A stretch of 64,000 nucleotides of DNA from Leucobacter celer subsp. astrifaciens (GTDB taxonomy: Bacteria > Actinomycetota > Actinomycetes > Actinomycetales > Microbacteriaceae), in contig NZ_JHEI01000137.1 in the NCBI RefSeq assembly GCF_001273835.1, forward strand, positions 124,001-188,000, written 5' to 3'. Numbering within the stretch: the first letter of the stretch is position 1; the number at the start of each line of letters is the position of its first letter. The position numbers and the translations under genes were made by a program. Positions 33,795 through 43,270 of this stretch are shown here, piece by piece. The notes below the pieces were generated by a model. That model saw nothing but the letters and a program-made list of their open reading frames with translations, had not been told where the DNA came from and did no database searches.

Positions 33795-35624
33795 CTACGG
33801 GAGCGGGCCGCGCTCCGGAGGCATCTCCCGCCTTCGCGACCAGGCCCGCCACAGGGCGGCGTACGCACCCCCGTCCGCGATGAGTTGCGCGTGAGAGCCC
33901 GATTCCACGATGCGTCCGTTCTCCAGGACCAGGATGCGATCGCACACCGCCGCCTGCGAGAGACGGTGTGCGACGATGAGCGCTGCGCGGCCGCGGATTG
34001 CGGCGATTGCAGCCCGTTCGAGCACCCCGGCCTCGGCGCTGTCGGCCTCCGCGGTGGCCTCGTCGAGAATGGCGAGATCGGGATCTGCGAGCACCAGGCG
34101 GGCGAGTGCGAGCTGCTGGGCCTGCGCCGCCGTGAGAGGGTGGCCGCCGTGCCCGAGCCGTGTGTCGAGCCCGTGGGGCAGCGCGTCGAGCAGCGCACCG
34201 GCCTCGACCCGCCGCAGCGCGTCGCGCAGCGCGTCGTCGTCGGCTCCCGCGGCGGCGAGGCGCAGACTGCCGGCGAGCGTGTCGGCGAAGACGTGCGTGT
34301 CCTGCGAGAGCAGCAGCGTTCGCTCCGGGCGGTGCATGAGCCCCGAACGCGGCTCGTGCAGTCCCGCCAGGAGCGTCGCAATGGTGCTCTTGCCGGCCCC
34401 CGACGCGCCCACCAGTGCGATGTGCTCGCCGGTTCCGATGCGCAGGTCGATGCCGTGCAGAACGTCGTGCGCCATGGCGTTCTCGCCGTCCGTTCGGTCG
34501 TAGGCGAAATCGACGCCGTCCAGCCGAGCTACGGCGTCCGGGTCCGTGTTCGAACCGGTTCCCGCGCTCGGACGACTCACCGCAGGTGCAGGGCTCTCCG
34601 CGTCCGGACGCGGATCGGTGCGTATGACGCCGACGATCCTCGCCAGCGACGCTGCAGCGGACTGCGCGTCGTCGAGCACGAACAGCAGCTGCCCGATCGG
34701 GTCGAAGAGTCGCAGGAAGATCAGGAGCGCGGTGGTGGCGGATCCGATGGTGATGGCGTTCGCTCCGACGAGCCAGAACGCCACGATCAGCAGCGACGCG
34801 ATGCCGAGGTACTCGGCGAGGTTCAGTCTCGCGAAGAACATGTTCTGCACGATCCTCGCCCGCAGCGCCCACCGCACCACCTCCCAGCTCGACTCCGCGA
34901 TGCGTGCGCCGTGCCGCTCGGAGAGCCGGTACGCGAGCACCGAGTCGAGTCCCCGCAACGATGCGAGCACGTGGTGCGCGCGGGTGGCCACCGCGGCGCG
35001 TTCGGCGGCGTAGACCCCGGGGGCCGTGCGCAGATACCAGCGCACCGTGAACACGTACACGGGCAGCGTGATGAGTAGCGCGAGCGCGAGGCGCACATCG
35101 ATCACCGCCATTCCTGAGAGGGAGACGGCGATGGTGAAGAGCGCCGCTGTGAAGGCCGGGACGATGCCCGGGATCGCGTCGGAGACTTCCGTGACATCGT
35201 CGCTCGCCCGCGAGACCAGGTCGCCGGTGCCGGCCCGTTCGACCCTGCTCTGCGGCAGTTCCAGCGCACGGTCGAGGAATCGCTCGCGCAGCTCGGCGAG
35301 CCCGGTCTCGAAGAGACGAGCGGCGAGCACGATACCCGTGCCACTCGCGATAGCCGAGACGATCGCAGCGCAGAGGATCGCGGCGCCGAGCCCCCAGATC
35401 CCCGCCGCGTCGGCCTCGTCCGTCGCGATCAGGTCGACCAATCGGCCCAGCGCCCAGGGCGCGACGAGTCCGCAGGTCGCGCCGATGAGCAGCACCAGCA
35501 CCGTCCCTGCGAATAGCAGTGGGCGGGCGCGCAGCAGCGTCCACGCGGTGGCGAGCGTCTGCGTGCCGGTCGCGATCGGCAGTGCACCGGCCGATCGCCC
35601 GTGCTCGTGCGCCTGGCCGCTCAT
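33795..35624 (-). CDS. ABC exporter-type half transporter, catalytic-site subunit
   Basis: A 609-residue fused membrane/ATPase protein. Six TMs (about 30-330) are followed by a nucleotide-binding domain. Walker A is intact (GASGAGKST), as are the Q-loop (LLLSQDTHVF), Walker B (LAILDEATAEAD) and the H-loop (VAHRLS). The signature, however, is LTAAQAQ instead of LSGGQ. The partner at 35621 has the opposite pattern. The two start/stop codons overlap by 4 bp and should form an asymmetric heterodimer. Context points to siderophore export, or, as for mycobacterial IrtAB, ferric-siderophore import. Confidence 0.9.
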   Translation of the reverse strand: MSGQAHEHGRSAGALPIATGTQTLATAWTLLRARPLLFAGTVLVLLIGATCGLVAPWALGRLVDLIATDEADAAGIWGLGAAILCAAIVSAIASGTGIVLAARLFETGLAELRERFLDRALELPQSRVERAGTGDLVSRASDDVTEVSDAIPGIVPAFTAALFTIAVSLSGMAVIDVRLALALLITLPVYVFTVRWYLRTAPGVYAAERAAVATRAHHVLASLRGLDSVLAYRLSERHGARIAESSWEVVRWALRARIVQNMFFARLNLAEYLGIASLLIVAFWLVGANAITIGSATTALLIFLRLFDPIGQLLFVLDDAQSAAASLARIVGVIRTDPRPDAESPAPAVSRPSAGTGSNTDPDAVARLDGVDFAYDRTDGENAMAHDVLHGIDLRIGTGEHIALVGASGAGKSTIATLLAGLHEPRSGLMHRPERTLLLSQDTHVFADTLAGSLRLAAAGADDDALRDALRRVEAGALLDALPHGLDTRLGHGGHPLTAAQAQQLALARLVLADPDLAILDEATAEADSAEAGVLERAAIAAIRGRAALIVAHRLSQAAVCDRILVLENGRIVESGSHAQLIADGGAYAALWRAWSRRREMPPERGPLP

Positions 35625-37387
35625 GGGGCCTCTCCGTCGTTCCTGCGCGGGCCGACGGTCACGACCCGATCGCAGACCGCGAGCAGCGTCGGCGACGAGG
35701 TGACGAGCACCGTGCTGCGTGCGCCTCTGACGCGACGCAGCCGGTCGGCGATGAGCTGCTCGGTGGCCGCGTCGACGGCCGTGGTCGGTTCGTGCAGCAC
35801 GAGCACCGGAGCTCTCGTGGCATAGGCCCTGGCCAGTGCCACCCGTTGCCGTTGACCGCCGGAGAGGCGGGTACCGCCCTCGCCGACGGGCGTTTCGATG
35901 CCCTGCGGCAGTGCCGCGATCAGGTCGTCGCAGGCCGCCGCGTGCAGTGCGGCCGGGGCCGTTGCTGGATCGGTGCCCGGCACGTCGAGATTCCACGCGA
36001 TCGTGCCGTCGAAGAGCTCGGCTCGGTGGGGCGCGACGACCATACGGCGCCGCCACTCCCGCAAGCCGAGTTGCGCGGGACCGCTGCCGTCCAAGCGGGC
36101 CTCACCCGACTCGTGCGAGCGCATGCGAGCTGCAAGCAGTCGTACGATCCGACCGGCGACCGCCTGACCCGCGACGATGCCGATGCACTCGCCAGGCAGC
36201 ACCTGGAGCGCGAAGCCCGGCAGGCGCATGTCGAGCGCCGGGATTCGGCGGCCGTTGTCCAGCTGCGCGGGGCTCCCGGAACCCGCTTCGCGCGGCCCGG
36301 GAGCATCGGTCCCGGTCGTGGCCGTCGCCTCGGGTGCCTGCAGCACGCTCAGCACCCTCGCCGAGCTCGCCAGCGCGACCGCCCAGATGCGACCGGTATG
36401 CGCGGGCATGGCGGTGAGCGGACCGACCACGAACTGCACCAGACCGATCGCCGCGATGAGACCGCCGATACTGATCTGCCCGCTCAGGGCGAGCACGCCC
36501 GCGAGTACCGTGAGGCTCGCGACGAATACGCCCGAGAATCCGCTGAGAACACCCTCGTAGACCCCCAGGGCAGACTTCGCCCGCAGCATGCCGACCAGCG
36601 CCGTGCGGCTCGTCTCCCGGTACCGTGCACTCGCCTCAGCTTCAGCGCGGAGTCCCTTGAGCACCCGATAGCCGGCCAGCAGGTCCGCCGCTCGGTCGAC
36701 GGAGTCCGCGGCGAGCGCCTGCTGGTCCAGACTGCGTCTCTGCAGAGGCCCGCCCGCGGTGAACATGCCCACGATCAGCGCCGCTGCACCGAGCGCGACC
36801 CCCAATCCCAGCGGCGGTGACAACGAGAACAGCGCGATGCTCGCGAGGATGACGGCGGCGGCCTCTCCCACCGGATACACGCCGATCTGCATCACCGCGG
36901 CCAGACGTGCGACGTCGCTCGTCGCGATCGAGAGCGCCGCGCCGTCCTGTTGCCCGTGATCGACACCGGCCGGGTGCAGCAGACGGTCGGCGACCTGGCT
37001 GCGCAGCCGATGCTGCACTTGCTGCATGCCGTAGAGGCCGATCCGCGAGCCGAAGCGGAATGCGAACGAGAGGAACAGGAAGTCGATCGCCAGCGCCCCC
37101 AGCCACCACAGCAGCTGGGTGAGGTCGCTCGTCGCGATGGCCCGGTCGATCACGACGCCCACGATCACCGGCACCAGCGCCTCACCCGCCATGTGCCCGA
37201 CGAGCAGCAGAGCGGCCGGAAAGGTGAAGCGCTTCGCCGCGAACAGCACACGCAGAGCGAACCGTCTCGGAGAGGCGTCGTCCACGCGCACGGCCGGAAT
37301 GCCGGGCGGCTCGTCCGGAGCCTGCAGAAGGGCGGGCAGCCGAAGGCGGAGTCCGAACTGGCTGCCGCCGCCGGCTCGTGCGATCAC
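35621..37387 (-). CDS. ABC exporter-type half transporter, degenerate-site subunit
   Basis: A 588-residue TM-NBD protein. Its nucleotide site is degenerate: the P-loop reads GIVAGQAVAGRIV with no Lys-Ser/Thr, Walker B has His for Asp (VLVLHEPTT), and the H-loop His is Ser (VTSSPT). The signature LSGGQRQR is perfect. With the subunit at 33795 it would leave one working ATP site. The GTG start at 37387 overlaps the stop of the FecE-like ATPase (GTGA). Part of the iron operon. Confidence 0.9.
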   Translation of the reverse strand: MIARAGGGSQFGLRLRLPALLQAPDEPPGIPAVRVDDASPRRFALRVLFAAKRFTFPAALLLVGHMAGEALVPVIVGVVIDRAIATSDLTQLLWWLGALAIDFLFLSFAFRFGSRIGLYGMQQVQHRLRSQVADRLLHPAGVDHGQQDGAALSIATSDVARLAAVMQIGVYPVGEAAAVILASIALFSLSPPLGLGVALGAAALIVGMFTAGGPLQRRSLDQQALAADSVDRAADLLAGYRVLKGLRAEAEASARYRETSRTALVGMLRAKSALGVYEGVLSGFSGVFVASLTVLAGVLALSGQISIGGLIAAIGLVQFVVGPLTAMPAHTGRIWAVALASSARVLSVLQAPEATATTGTDAPGPREAGSGSPAQLDNGRRIPALDMRLPGFALQVLPGECIGIVAGQAVAGRIVRLLAARMRSHESGEARLDGSGPAQLGLREWRRRMVVAPHRAELFDGTIAWNLDVPGTDPATAPAALHAAACDDLIAALPQGIETPVGEGGTRLSGGQRQRVALARAYATRAPVLVLHEPTTAVDAATEQLIADRLRRVRGARSTVLVTSSPTLLAVCDRVVTVGPRRNDGEAP

Positions 37388-38223
37388 GCCGTCCGCCCGT
37401 CGCGGGGGGCCTCGCCTCGGAGCCCGCCGAGGGGCACCACTTGCGGGGTACCCGCGACGGGATCGGGTACCACGATGCAGCGCAGGCCGAACACCCGTTC
37501 GACGAGTTCCGCGGTGATGATGTCCGCGGGTGCCCCCTCCGCCACGATCGCACCGTCCTTCATCGCGATGAGATGAGTCGCGTACCGGGCCGCGTGATTC
37601 AGGTCGTGCAGCACCGCGACGAGCGTGCGTCCGCGGCGGTTCAGATCGGTGAAGAGCTCGAGCAGTTCGATCTGGTGACTGATGTCGAGAAACGTCGTGG
37701 GTTCGTCGAGCAGCAGGATCTCCGTCTCCTGCGCGAGCGCCATCGCCACCCAGACCCGCTGCCGCTGCCCGCCCGACAGCTCATCGACGAAGCGGGCCGA
37801 GAGCTCGGTCACGCCGGTGGCCTCCATCGCTTCGAACACGGCGCGCTCGTCCGTCTCACGCCACTGCCGCAGCAGCTTCTGATACGGGTAACGACCGCGT
37901 GCCACCAGATCGGCGACGCGGATTCCGTCGGGTGCGATCGAGGACTGAGGCAGCAGGCCGAGTCGGGCCGCCACCTGCTTCGCCCGGTACGAGTGGATGT
38001 CGGCACCGTCGAGGATGACCCGGCCGGCACTCGGTTTGAGCAACCGCGACAGGCCCCGCAGGAGCGTCGACTTGCCGCAGGCGTTGGGCCCGACGATCAC
38101 GGTGAACGACTCGTCGGGGATCGCCACCGACAGTTCCTCGCTGATGACGCGCTTCTCATAGCCCAGCGTCGCCTGCTCCGCCTGCAGGCGGGCGGGGGAC
38201 TGGCGGATCTCCGACACGTTCAT
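37384..38223 (-). CDS. Ferric-siderophore ABC transporter ATP-binding protein (FepC/FecE type)
   Basis: A 279-residue ATPase. Walker A is GPNACGKST, signature LSGGQRQR, Walker B ILLLDEPTTFLD and H-loop LHDLNHA, the last characteristic of iron-siderophore ATPases. The ATG at 38223 is preferred because homology (ARLQAEQATLGYEKRV) begins soon after it and it overlaps the permease stop by 4 bp. It energises the two FecCD permeases upstream. Confidence 0.92.
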   Translation of the reverse strand: MNVSEIRQSPARLQAEQATLGYEKRVISEELSVAIPDESFTVIVGPNACGKSTLLRGLSRLLKPSAGRVILDGADIHSYRAKQVAARLGLLPQSSIAPDGIRVADLVARGRYPYQKLLRQWRETDERAVFEAMEATGVTELSARFVDELSGGQRQRVWVAMALAQETEILLLDEPTTFLDISHQIELLELFTDLNRRGRTLVAVLHDLNHAARYATHLIAMKDGAIVAEGAPADIITAELVERVFGLRCIVVPDPVAGTPQVVPLGGLRGEAPRDGRTA

Positions 38224-39299
38224 GCGGCCTTCCTCGTTTCGCGAATGAGCAACCAGATGAGGTAGAGCCCGCCGAGGCACACGGTGAGCAGGCCCACGGG
38301 CACCGGGCGGTAGAACTGCGCGATCCCGAGCGACAGCAGATGCGCCGCTGTGAGCAGCGCGGCGCCCATGCACCCGGCCGAGACGACCGATACGCCGGGC
38401 GTCCGGGTGAGACGTCGGGCGAGCTGCGGTGCAGCAAGGGCGATGAACCCGATGGGTCCCGCTGCCGCCGTCACGAGGGCCGACGTGGCGACGCCGACGA
38501 CGAGCAGACCGAGCCGGGCACGTCCGGCTTCGACCCCCTGGGCGAGGGCCGCGTCGTCACCGAGCTCCAGCTGCCTGAGCGCCGGTGCGAGCAGGCCGGC
38601 GGCGCAGAGGATCACGGCGCCGAGTACGAGTGAGGGGGCGAGGCTCGACCAGCTCACGCGCGCGAGCGATCCCGCGCCCCAGAACCCCACCGACATCGCC
38701 TCGTGGATGTCGGCGCGGGTGATGAGGTAGGCGTTGATCGATCCGAGCGCCGCGGAGATCGCGATGCCGACGATGATCAGCCGGAAGCCCTGCACCCCGC
38801 GTCGGTACGCGAGTGCGTAGACCAGGAACGCGGTGAGCAGGCCGCCGAGGATCGAGGCGCCCGCGATCTGCCAGTACCCGCCCGAGCCGAGGAGCAGAAC
38901 CGTGACGACCACGGCGGTGAAGGCGCCGGCGTCGAAGCCGATGACGTCCGGAGAGCCGAGCGGGTTGCGCGTCAGGGACTGGAAGATCGCCCCTCCGATC
39001 CCCAGCAGGGCCCCGAAAGCCACAGCCGCGATAGCGATGGGCAGCCGCCACTCGAGGACGATGGTGCGGTGCAGTTCGTCGCCGTGCCCGAGCAGTGCCT
39101 GCGCCACCTGCTGAGGAGAGAGGGGATACTCGCCGAGACTGATCGCGAGCACGGCCGAGATCGCAGCGAAGACGATGAGCACGACGTTGATCGCGAAGCT
39201 GCGCGTATGCACTCGAAGAGCGATCAGCCGCCCGCGGCGAACATCCCGGTGGGTGTACCCGGGATCCACGTGGAAGCTCGGGGCGCGTGTTCCGGTCAC
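38220..39299 (-). CDS. FecCD-type siderophore ABC permease
   Basis: A 359-residue permease with about ten TMs. Family motifs include FGALLGIGGAIFQSLTRNPLGSPDVIGFDAGAF and, near the C-terminus, GPIGFIALAAPQLARRL. The N-terminus has a hydrophilic extension of about 35 residues. The GTG at 39299 overlaps the stop of the preceding permease. It pairs with the 39296-40318 product to form the channel. Confidence 0.92.
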   Translation of the reverse strand: MTGTRAPSFHVDPGYTHRDVRRGRLIALRVHTRSFAINVVLIVFAAISAVLAISLGEYPLSPQQVAQALLGHGDELHRTIVLEWRLPIAIAAVAFGALLGIGGAIFQSLTRNPLGSPDVIGFDAGAFTAVVVTVLLLGSGGYWQIAGASILGGLLTAFLVYALAYRRGVQGFRLIIVGIAISAALGSINAYLITRADIHEAMSVGFWGAGSLARVSWSSLAPSLVLGAVILCAAGLLAPALRQLELGDDAALAQGVEAGRARLGLLVVGVATSALVTAAAGPIGFIALAAPQLARRLTRTPGVSVVSAGCMGAALLTAAHLLSLGIAQFYRPVPVGLLTVCLGGLYLIWLLIRETRKAA

Positions 39300-40318
39300 A
39301 ATCCGCTCGCCTTCCTGCGGCGCACGAGCGCGATGAGTACCGGGGCCCCCACTACGGCAGTCAGAATACCGACCTCGATCTCTCCCGGACGCGCGATGAC
39401 ACGTCCGATCACGTCCGCCGCGAGCACCAGGGCGGGAGACGCGAGGAAGGTGCCGATGAGGATCCACCGCTGGTCGGGGCCGGTGAACCACCGCACTACG
39501 TGCGGCACCATCAGCCCGATGAAGGCGATGCCTCCCGTGAGTGCGGTGGCGCCGCCCGCGAGCAGCGTGACCGCCACGACTCCGATGACTCGCGTGCGTA
39601 CGAGGTTCGCGCCGAGCGAGGCCGCGAGTTCGTCCCCGAGAGCGACGGCGTTGAGGGATCCCGAGATGAACGCGGCCAGCAGAGCGCCGGCGGCGAGGAA
39701 GGGAAGCACCGCCAGGGTGTCTTCGAGGCTGGTGCGGGCGATCGATCCGATGCCCCAGCTGCGGATCGCGCGGAAGGTCTGCTCGTCGATGAGCGACAGG
39801 AATGTCGAGAATCCCGTGAGCACGGCGGAGAGGGCGACGCCCGCCAGTACGAGCGTGACGGGAGAGGCGGATCCGCGTCCGGCCGAGCCGATGAGGTAGA
39901 CGAGCACGGTGGCGATGATCGCTCCGAGAAAGGCGAACCAGATGTAGCCGGTGATCCCGCCGAGGCCGAAGAACCCCACGCCCAGCGTCACCGCGAAACC
40001 GGCGCCGGCGTTGACGCCGAGGATGCCGGGATCGGCCAGCGGATTGCGCGTCAGCGCTTGGATCAGCGCGCCCGCGAGACCGAACGCGGCCCCGGTCGCG
40101 ATGCCGACGATGGTCCGCGGCACCCGCAGCGTCCATACGATCACCGACGCCTCGGAGTCGTCCGGGTGCCAGAAGCCCTGCCAGATCTGCGCAAAGGGGA
40201 GAGGGTTCGCGCCGATGGCGAGACTCGTCAGCGCGATCGCGGCGAGGGCGATCGCGGCGACGAGTACCGTCAGCAGACGCCGTGAGAGCGCCGTCGAGAC
40301 GTCGGTGCGAGGGATCAC
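39296..40318 (-). CDS. FecCD-type siderophore ABC permease
   Basis: A 340-residue, ten-TM permease: GAAFGLAGALIQALTRNPLADPGILGVNAGAG and GGIAFIGLMVPHVVRW are standard FecCD motifs. The GTG at 40318 overlaps the binding-protein stop (GTGA). It forms a heterodimer with its downstream neighbour. Confidence 0.92.
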   Translation of the reverse strand: MIPRTDVSTALSRRLLTVLVAAIALAAIALTSLAIGANPLPFAQIWQGFWHPDDSEASVIVWTLRVPRTIVGIATGAAFGLAGALIQALTRNPLADPGILGVNAGAGFAVTLGVGFFGLGGITGYIWFAFLGAIIATVLVYLIGSAGRGSASPVTLVLAGVALSAVLTGFSTFLSLIDEQTFRAIRSWGIGSIARTSLEDTLAVLPFLAAGALLAAFISGSLNAVALGDELAASLGANLVRTRVIGVVAVTLLAGGATALTGGIAFIGLMVPHVVRWFTGPDQRWILIGTFLASPALVLAADVIGRVIARPGEIEVGILTAVVGAPVLIALVRRRKASGL

Positions 40319-41370
40319 TGCTCCGAGGCCTGCAGCGCCTGCTCCCCGAAGCCCGCGAGCCGATCGATGAGCCAGGGCACGCTGATCGCGCTCTGCACGT
40401 TCAGCCCCCACGCGAAGGAGTTGATTCCGGTCTTCTGGTCGGCGGGATCGATGACCGTACGTCCTTCGGCGACGGCCGGTACCGCCCGGAAGAGCGGCGA
40501 CTCCACGAAGTAGTCGGCGGAGCCGTCCTCGAACGTGCTGACCAGCAGGAAGTCCGCGTCGATCAGCCCGATCATCTCGTCGCTGATGGCCTCGTCGCTC
40601 TCGAACCTCGCGGCGTTGTCGGGCAGATCGAATCCGAGTTGTTCGAAGAGCGTCGCAGTGTCGGTGCCGGGGGCGCTGACGTACGCCGCACCGTAGTCCT
40701 CCTCGTAGACGATCACGTGCGCGGCCGTCCTCCCCGCGAACCCGGGGTGCTCGTCGCGGCTGTCCGAGACGAGCCGTTCGGTCGAGGCGATCACCCGGTC
40801 GGCCTCTGCGGAGAGGTCGACCGACTCGGCCAGCCGTTGTGTCGTCTCCTGCCAGGACAGTTCGCCGCCCTCGGCGTAGAGCACCGGAGCGATCCTGCTG
40901 AGCTGTTCGAAGCGCGCCCGATCGAAGCTGTCGTAGGCGTACAGTGCGACGATCAGATCGGGGTCGGAAGCCGCCACGGCCTCGGCCGACACCTCGGCGC
41001 CCGCGTTCGATTCCCAGAGCGTCTCGATACCCGCAATCGCGTCCGGGTCGAGCCAGGGATTGCGCTCGATGGTCGAGGGAGCGAAGACCGGCGTGCCGCC
41101 GATTGCGATCAGCGCATCGGTGTCCACCGTCGAAGCGGTGACGATGGCGACCCTCTCGGGCCGCTGCTCGAGCACGGTCTCGCCGAACGGGCTGTCGAGC
41201 GTGAGCGGGTAGTCCGTGCTCCCCTCCGCGGTGGGAAGCAGAGCGGCCGCTGCGCCGGACGGCTCGTCGCCGGGGGAGGGGCTCGCGCACCCGGCGAGGG
41301 CGGTGAGAGCCACGGTCGCGGCCAGGGTCGATGCGAGGACCCTGCGGCGGAGGTGCGGGAGGAAGGTCAT
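40315..41370 (-). CDS. Ferric-siderophore binding lipoprotein
   Basis: A 351-residue FepB/FhuD-type periplasmic-binding lipoprotein. The signal peptide ends in lipobox LAGC (Cys about 28). The mature protein shows the family pattern: PERVAIVTASTVDTDALIAIG, VAASDPDLIVALYAYD, FEQLSRIAPVLYAEG and DADFLLVSTF. The ATG at 41370 overlaps the fusion-protein stop (ATGA). It is a homologue of the second binding protein at 43271, sharing LLPTAEGSTDYPLTLDSPFG / LLPPAEGTTEYPLELETPWG. Confidence 0.9.
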   Translation of the reverse strand: MTFLPHLRRRVLASTLAATVALTALAGCASPSPGDEPSGAAAALLPTAEGSTDYPLTLDSPFGETVLEQRPERVAIVTASTVDTDALIAIGGTPVFAPSTIERNPWLDPDAIAGIETLWESNAGAEVSAEAVAASDPDLIVALYAYDSFDRARFEQLSRIAPVLYAEGGELSWQETTQRLAESVDLSAEADRVIASTERLVSDSRDEHPGFAGRTAAHVIVYEEDYGAAYVSAPGTDTATLFEQLGFDLPDNAARFESDEAISDEMIGLIDADFLLVSTFEDGSADYFVESPLFRAVPAVAEGRTVIDPADQKTGINSFAWGLNVQSAISVPWLIDRLAGFGEQALQASEQ

Positions 41371-43226
41371 GCGTGATCCTTGTCGTTGCGGGTCAGTTCG
41401 TAGAGGGTGTACCCCCAGCCGATGGTGCTGCGGGCGATGATCGAGAGCGAGGCTGCCTCGAAGAGACGTCGATGCTCCTCGTCGTCGCGGGCCCCGCCGC
41501 CGGTGAGCGCGAACCCGATGAGGTCGTGCTCGTAGTCGTGTTCGTCGGCGAGCGCCGGATCGAGCACCTCGGAGAAGACGAGCACGGAGCCGCCCTGAGC
41601 GAGTCCCAGTGCTGCTCGGCGGAGCAGATGCACCGCATCGGCGTCGGCGAGGCGCGCGAGCGCCCCCGAGAGCAGTACGGCGTCGACGGGCTGCTCCGGC
41701 CCGCTCAGCGGTCCGGCCGGCTCGTAGCGCACGCGATCGTGATCCCCGTGCAGGCGCTGCATCGCCTCGATCTCCGAGGGAGCGGCGAGGATCGTGATGC
41801 GCTGCGCGGAGTGCGCGCTCGCGAGTGACGCCGCGAGTGACGCCGCGCCCTCCCCGATGATCGCGACGTCCGCGCGGTCGGAGAACGCGCTCGCTTCGGC
41901 GAGAGCGCCGGCGACGTAGACCGCGTCCTCCGCCTCGTGCTCGATCCGTTCGTCGAGCAGAACCCCGGGTGCGAGCGACCGGTCGAGCCATTCCTGGCCG
42001 AACCAGCGGACGTGATCCCCGGCACCGTCCCTGACGGCAGCCAGCAGCGAGAGCGCGGCAGCGAGTTCACGGGCGGCATGCGCGCGCTCGAGATGCAGGC
42101 TCTCCATCACATCGTCGTCTTCGAGTTCGCGACCCAGACTGGTGAGACGGAAGCCGCCTCCGCTCGGCTCGACGACGTCGAGGGCCGCGAGATAGCGCAG
42201 CAGTTTCGCGAGTCCGAGGCGGTCGCAGCCGGTGCGCGAGGCGAGCGAGTCGAGGTTCTGCTCGCCGCCGTCGAATGCGGCGGCGAGGCCGAGAGTCGCC
42301 GCGATGCGCACCGCGAAGCCGGGCAGCAGCTCGCTCAACTCGTGGAAACGAGCTCCCTCGTCCTGGCTCGCCTCGAGATCCTGCACCGTCGCGTCGTCGT
42401 CCGTGAGCACCACCTCTCGGCGGCGCCAGTACCCGGTGACGTCGACCTGCGACTTGGACAGCTGCTGCTCGTTGCGCAGCCAGCGGCGGATCGGAGTCAG
42501 CGTGAGCGTCTCGCCCGCGACCCAGGCGAACACGGTGCCGGGCCACCACTCGGCGGACCGGATCGCGTCGAACAGCAGCGTCGTCGTACCGGGCTCTGCG
42601 CCGTCGCGGCTGAGCCACGTGACCTCCACGCCGTCGTGCTCCGGCAGCTGCTGCCGGTGCTGCGGCTCGGCGATCTCGATGAACACCTGGGCTCGCGCTC
42701 CCGCAGGCCACTCCTCGAGCCAGCGGCCGATCGCCGGCAGAGCAGTCTCGTCGCCCGCGATGAGCACCCAGTCGGCGCCGTTCGGATGCGGAGCCGACAT
42801 CTTCGGGCCCGCGATCTGCATCCGCTCGCCCGGTTGCACTCTGCAGGCCCAGGAGGTGGCGGGGCCGACGCCGTGCTTGACGAAGTCGACGTCGATCTCG
42901 CCGGCCTGCGGGTCCCAGCGGCGCACGGTGTAGGTGCGCAGCAACAGGTGCTCATCGCCCCTCGGCCAGTTCAGCACGCCGTCCGCCTGGGTCGGGCCGA
43001 CGGGTTCGGGCGCATCGGGGTGATGCAGCAGGATCTTGAACTCGTCGTCGAACCCGTCCGAGCGGAACGCGGCCACCGGGTAGCCGTTCGTCGCGGTGTG
43101 CGCCGCGAGCTCGGGGCCGCCGAGCGTCACGCGGCGCATGCCGGAGGTGACATCGGCGACGCGGAGCACCTCGAGGGTGCGGGTGGTGATGGGGAAGACG
43201 GTGAGCGGCCGCAGGCTGCTACTCAT
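41367..43226 (-). CDS. Siderophore-interacting protein fused to a degenerate O-methyltransferase domain
   Basis: A 619-residue two-part protein. Residues about 10-272 form a ferric-siderophore reductase (SIP, FAD-binding): the FAD motif RTYTVR (97-102), LIAGDETALPAIGRWLEE (155-172), TVFAWVAGE (231-239) and the terminal GYWRRR. Residues about 290-619 match plant/bacterial O-methyltransferases: a winged-helix dimerisation part (LDSLASRTGCDRLGLAKLLR, LTSLGREL), then a SAM-fold part (LLRRAALGLAQGGSVLVFSE, GGGARDDEEHRRLFEAASL). The SAM glycine loop is weak (IIGEGAASLA), and the usual His-Asp-Trp catalytic region reads ALARLADADA. The second half may thus not methylate. Four-bp overlap with the binding protein gene; 44 bp after the second one. 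Confidence 0.88.
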   Translation of the reverse strand: MSSSLRPLTVFPITTRTLEVLRVADVTSGMRRVTLGGPELAAHTATNGYPVAAFRSDGFDDEFKILLHHPDAPEPVGPTQADGVLNWPRGDEHLLLRTYTVRRWDPQAGEIDVDFVKHGVGPATSWACRVQPGERMQIAGPKMSAPHPNGADWVLIAGDETALPAIGRWLEEWPAGARAQVFIEIAEPQHRQQLPEHDGVEVTWLSRDGAEPGTTTLLFDAIRSAEWWPGTVFAWVAGETLTLTPIRRWLRNEQQLSKSQVDVTGYWRRREVVLTDDDATVQDLEASQDEGARFHELSELLPGFAVRIAATLGLAAAFDGGEQNLDSLASRTGCDRLGLAKLLRYLAALDVVEPSGGGFRLTSLGRELEDDDVMESLHLERAHAARELAAALSLLAAVRDGAGDHVRWFGQEWLDRSLAPGVLLDERIEHEAEDAVYVAGALAEASAFSDRADVAIIGEGAASLAASLASAHSAQRITILAAPSEIEAMQRLHGDHDRVRYEPAGPLSGPEQPVDAVLLSGALARLADADAVHLLRRAALGLAQGGSVLVFSEVLDPALADEHDYEHDLIGFALTGGGARDDEEHRRLFEAASLSIIARSTIGWGYTLYELTRNDKDHA

Positions 43227-43270
43227 GAGGACTCCTCGGTTTGCGGTCGGGGTCGCGCCCTCGGGGCGGC

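Noticed and set aside
33795..36056. Longer N-terminus for the second ABC subunit
   Set aside because: The extra residues are the shadow of the neighbouring gene. The ATG at 35624 overlapping the previous stop fits the operon pattern.
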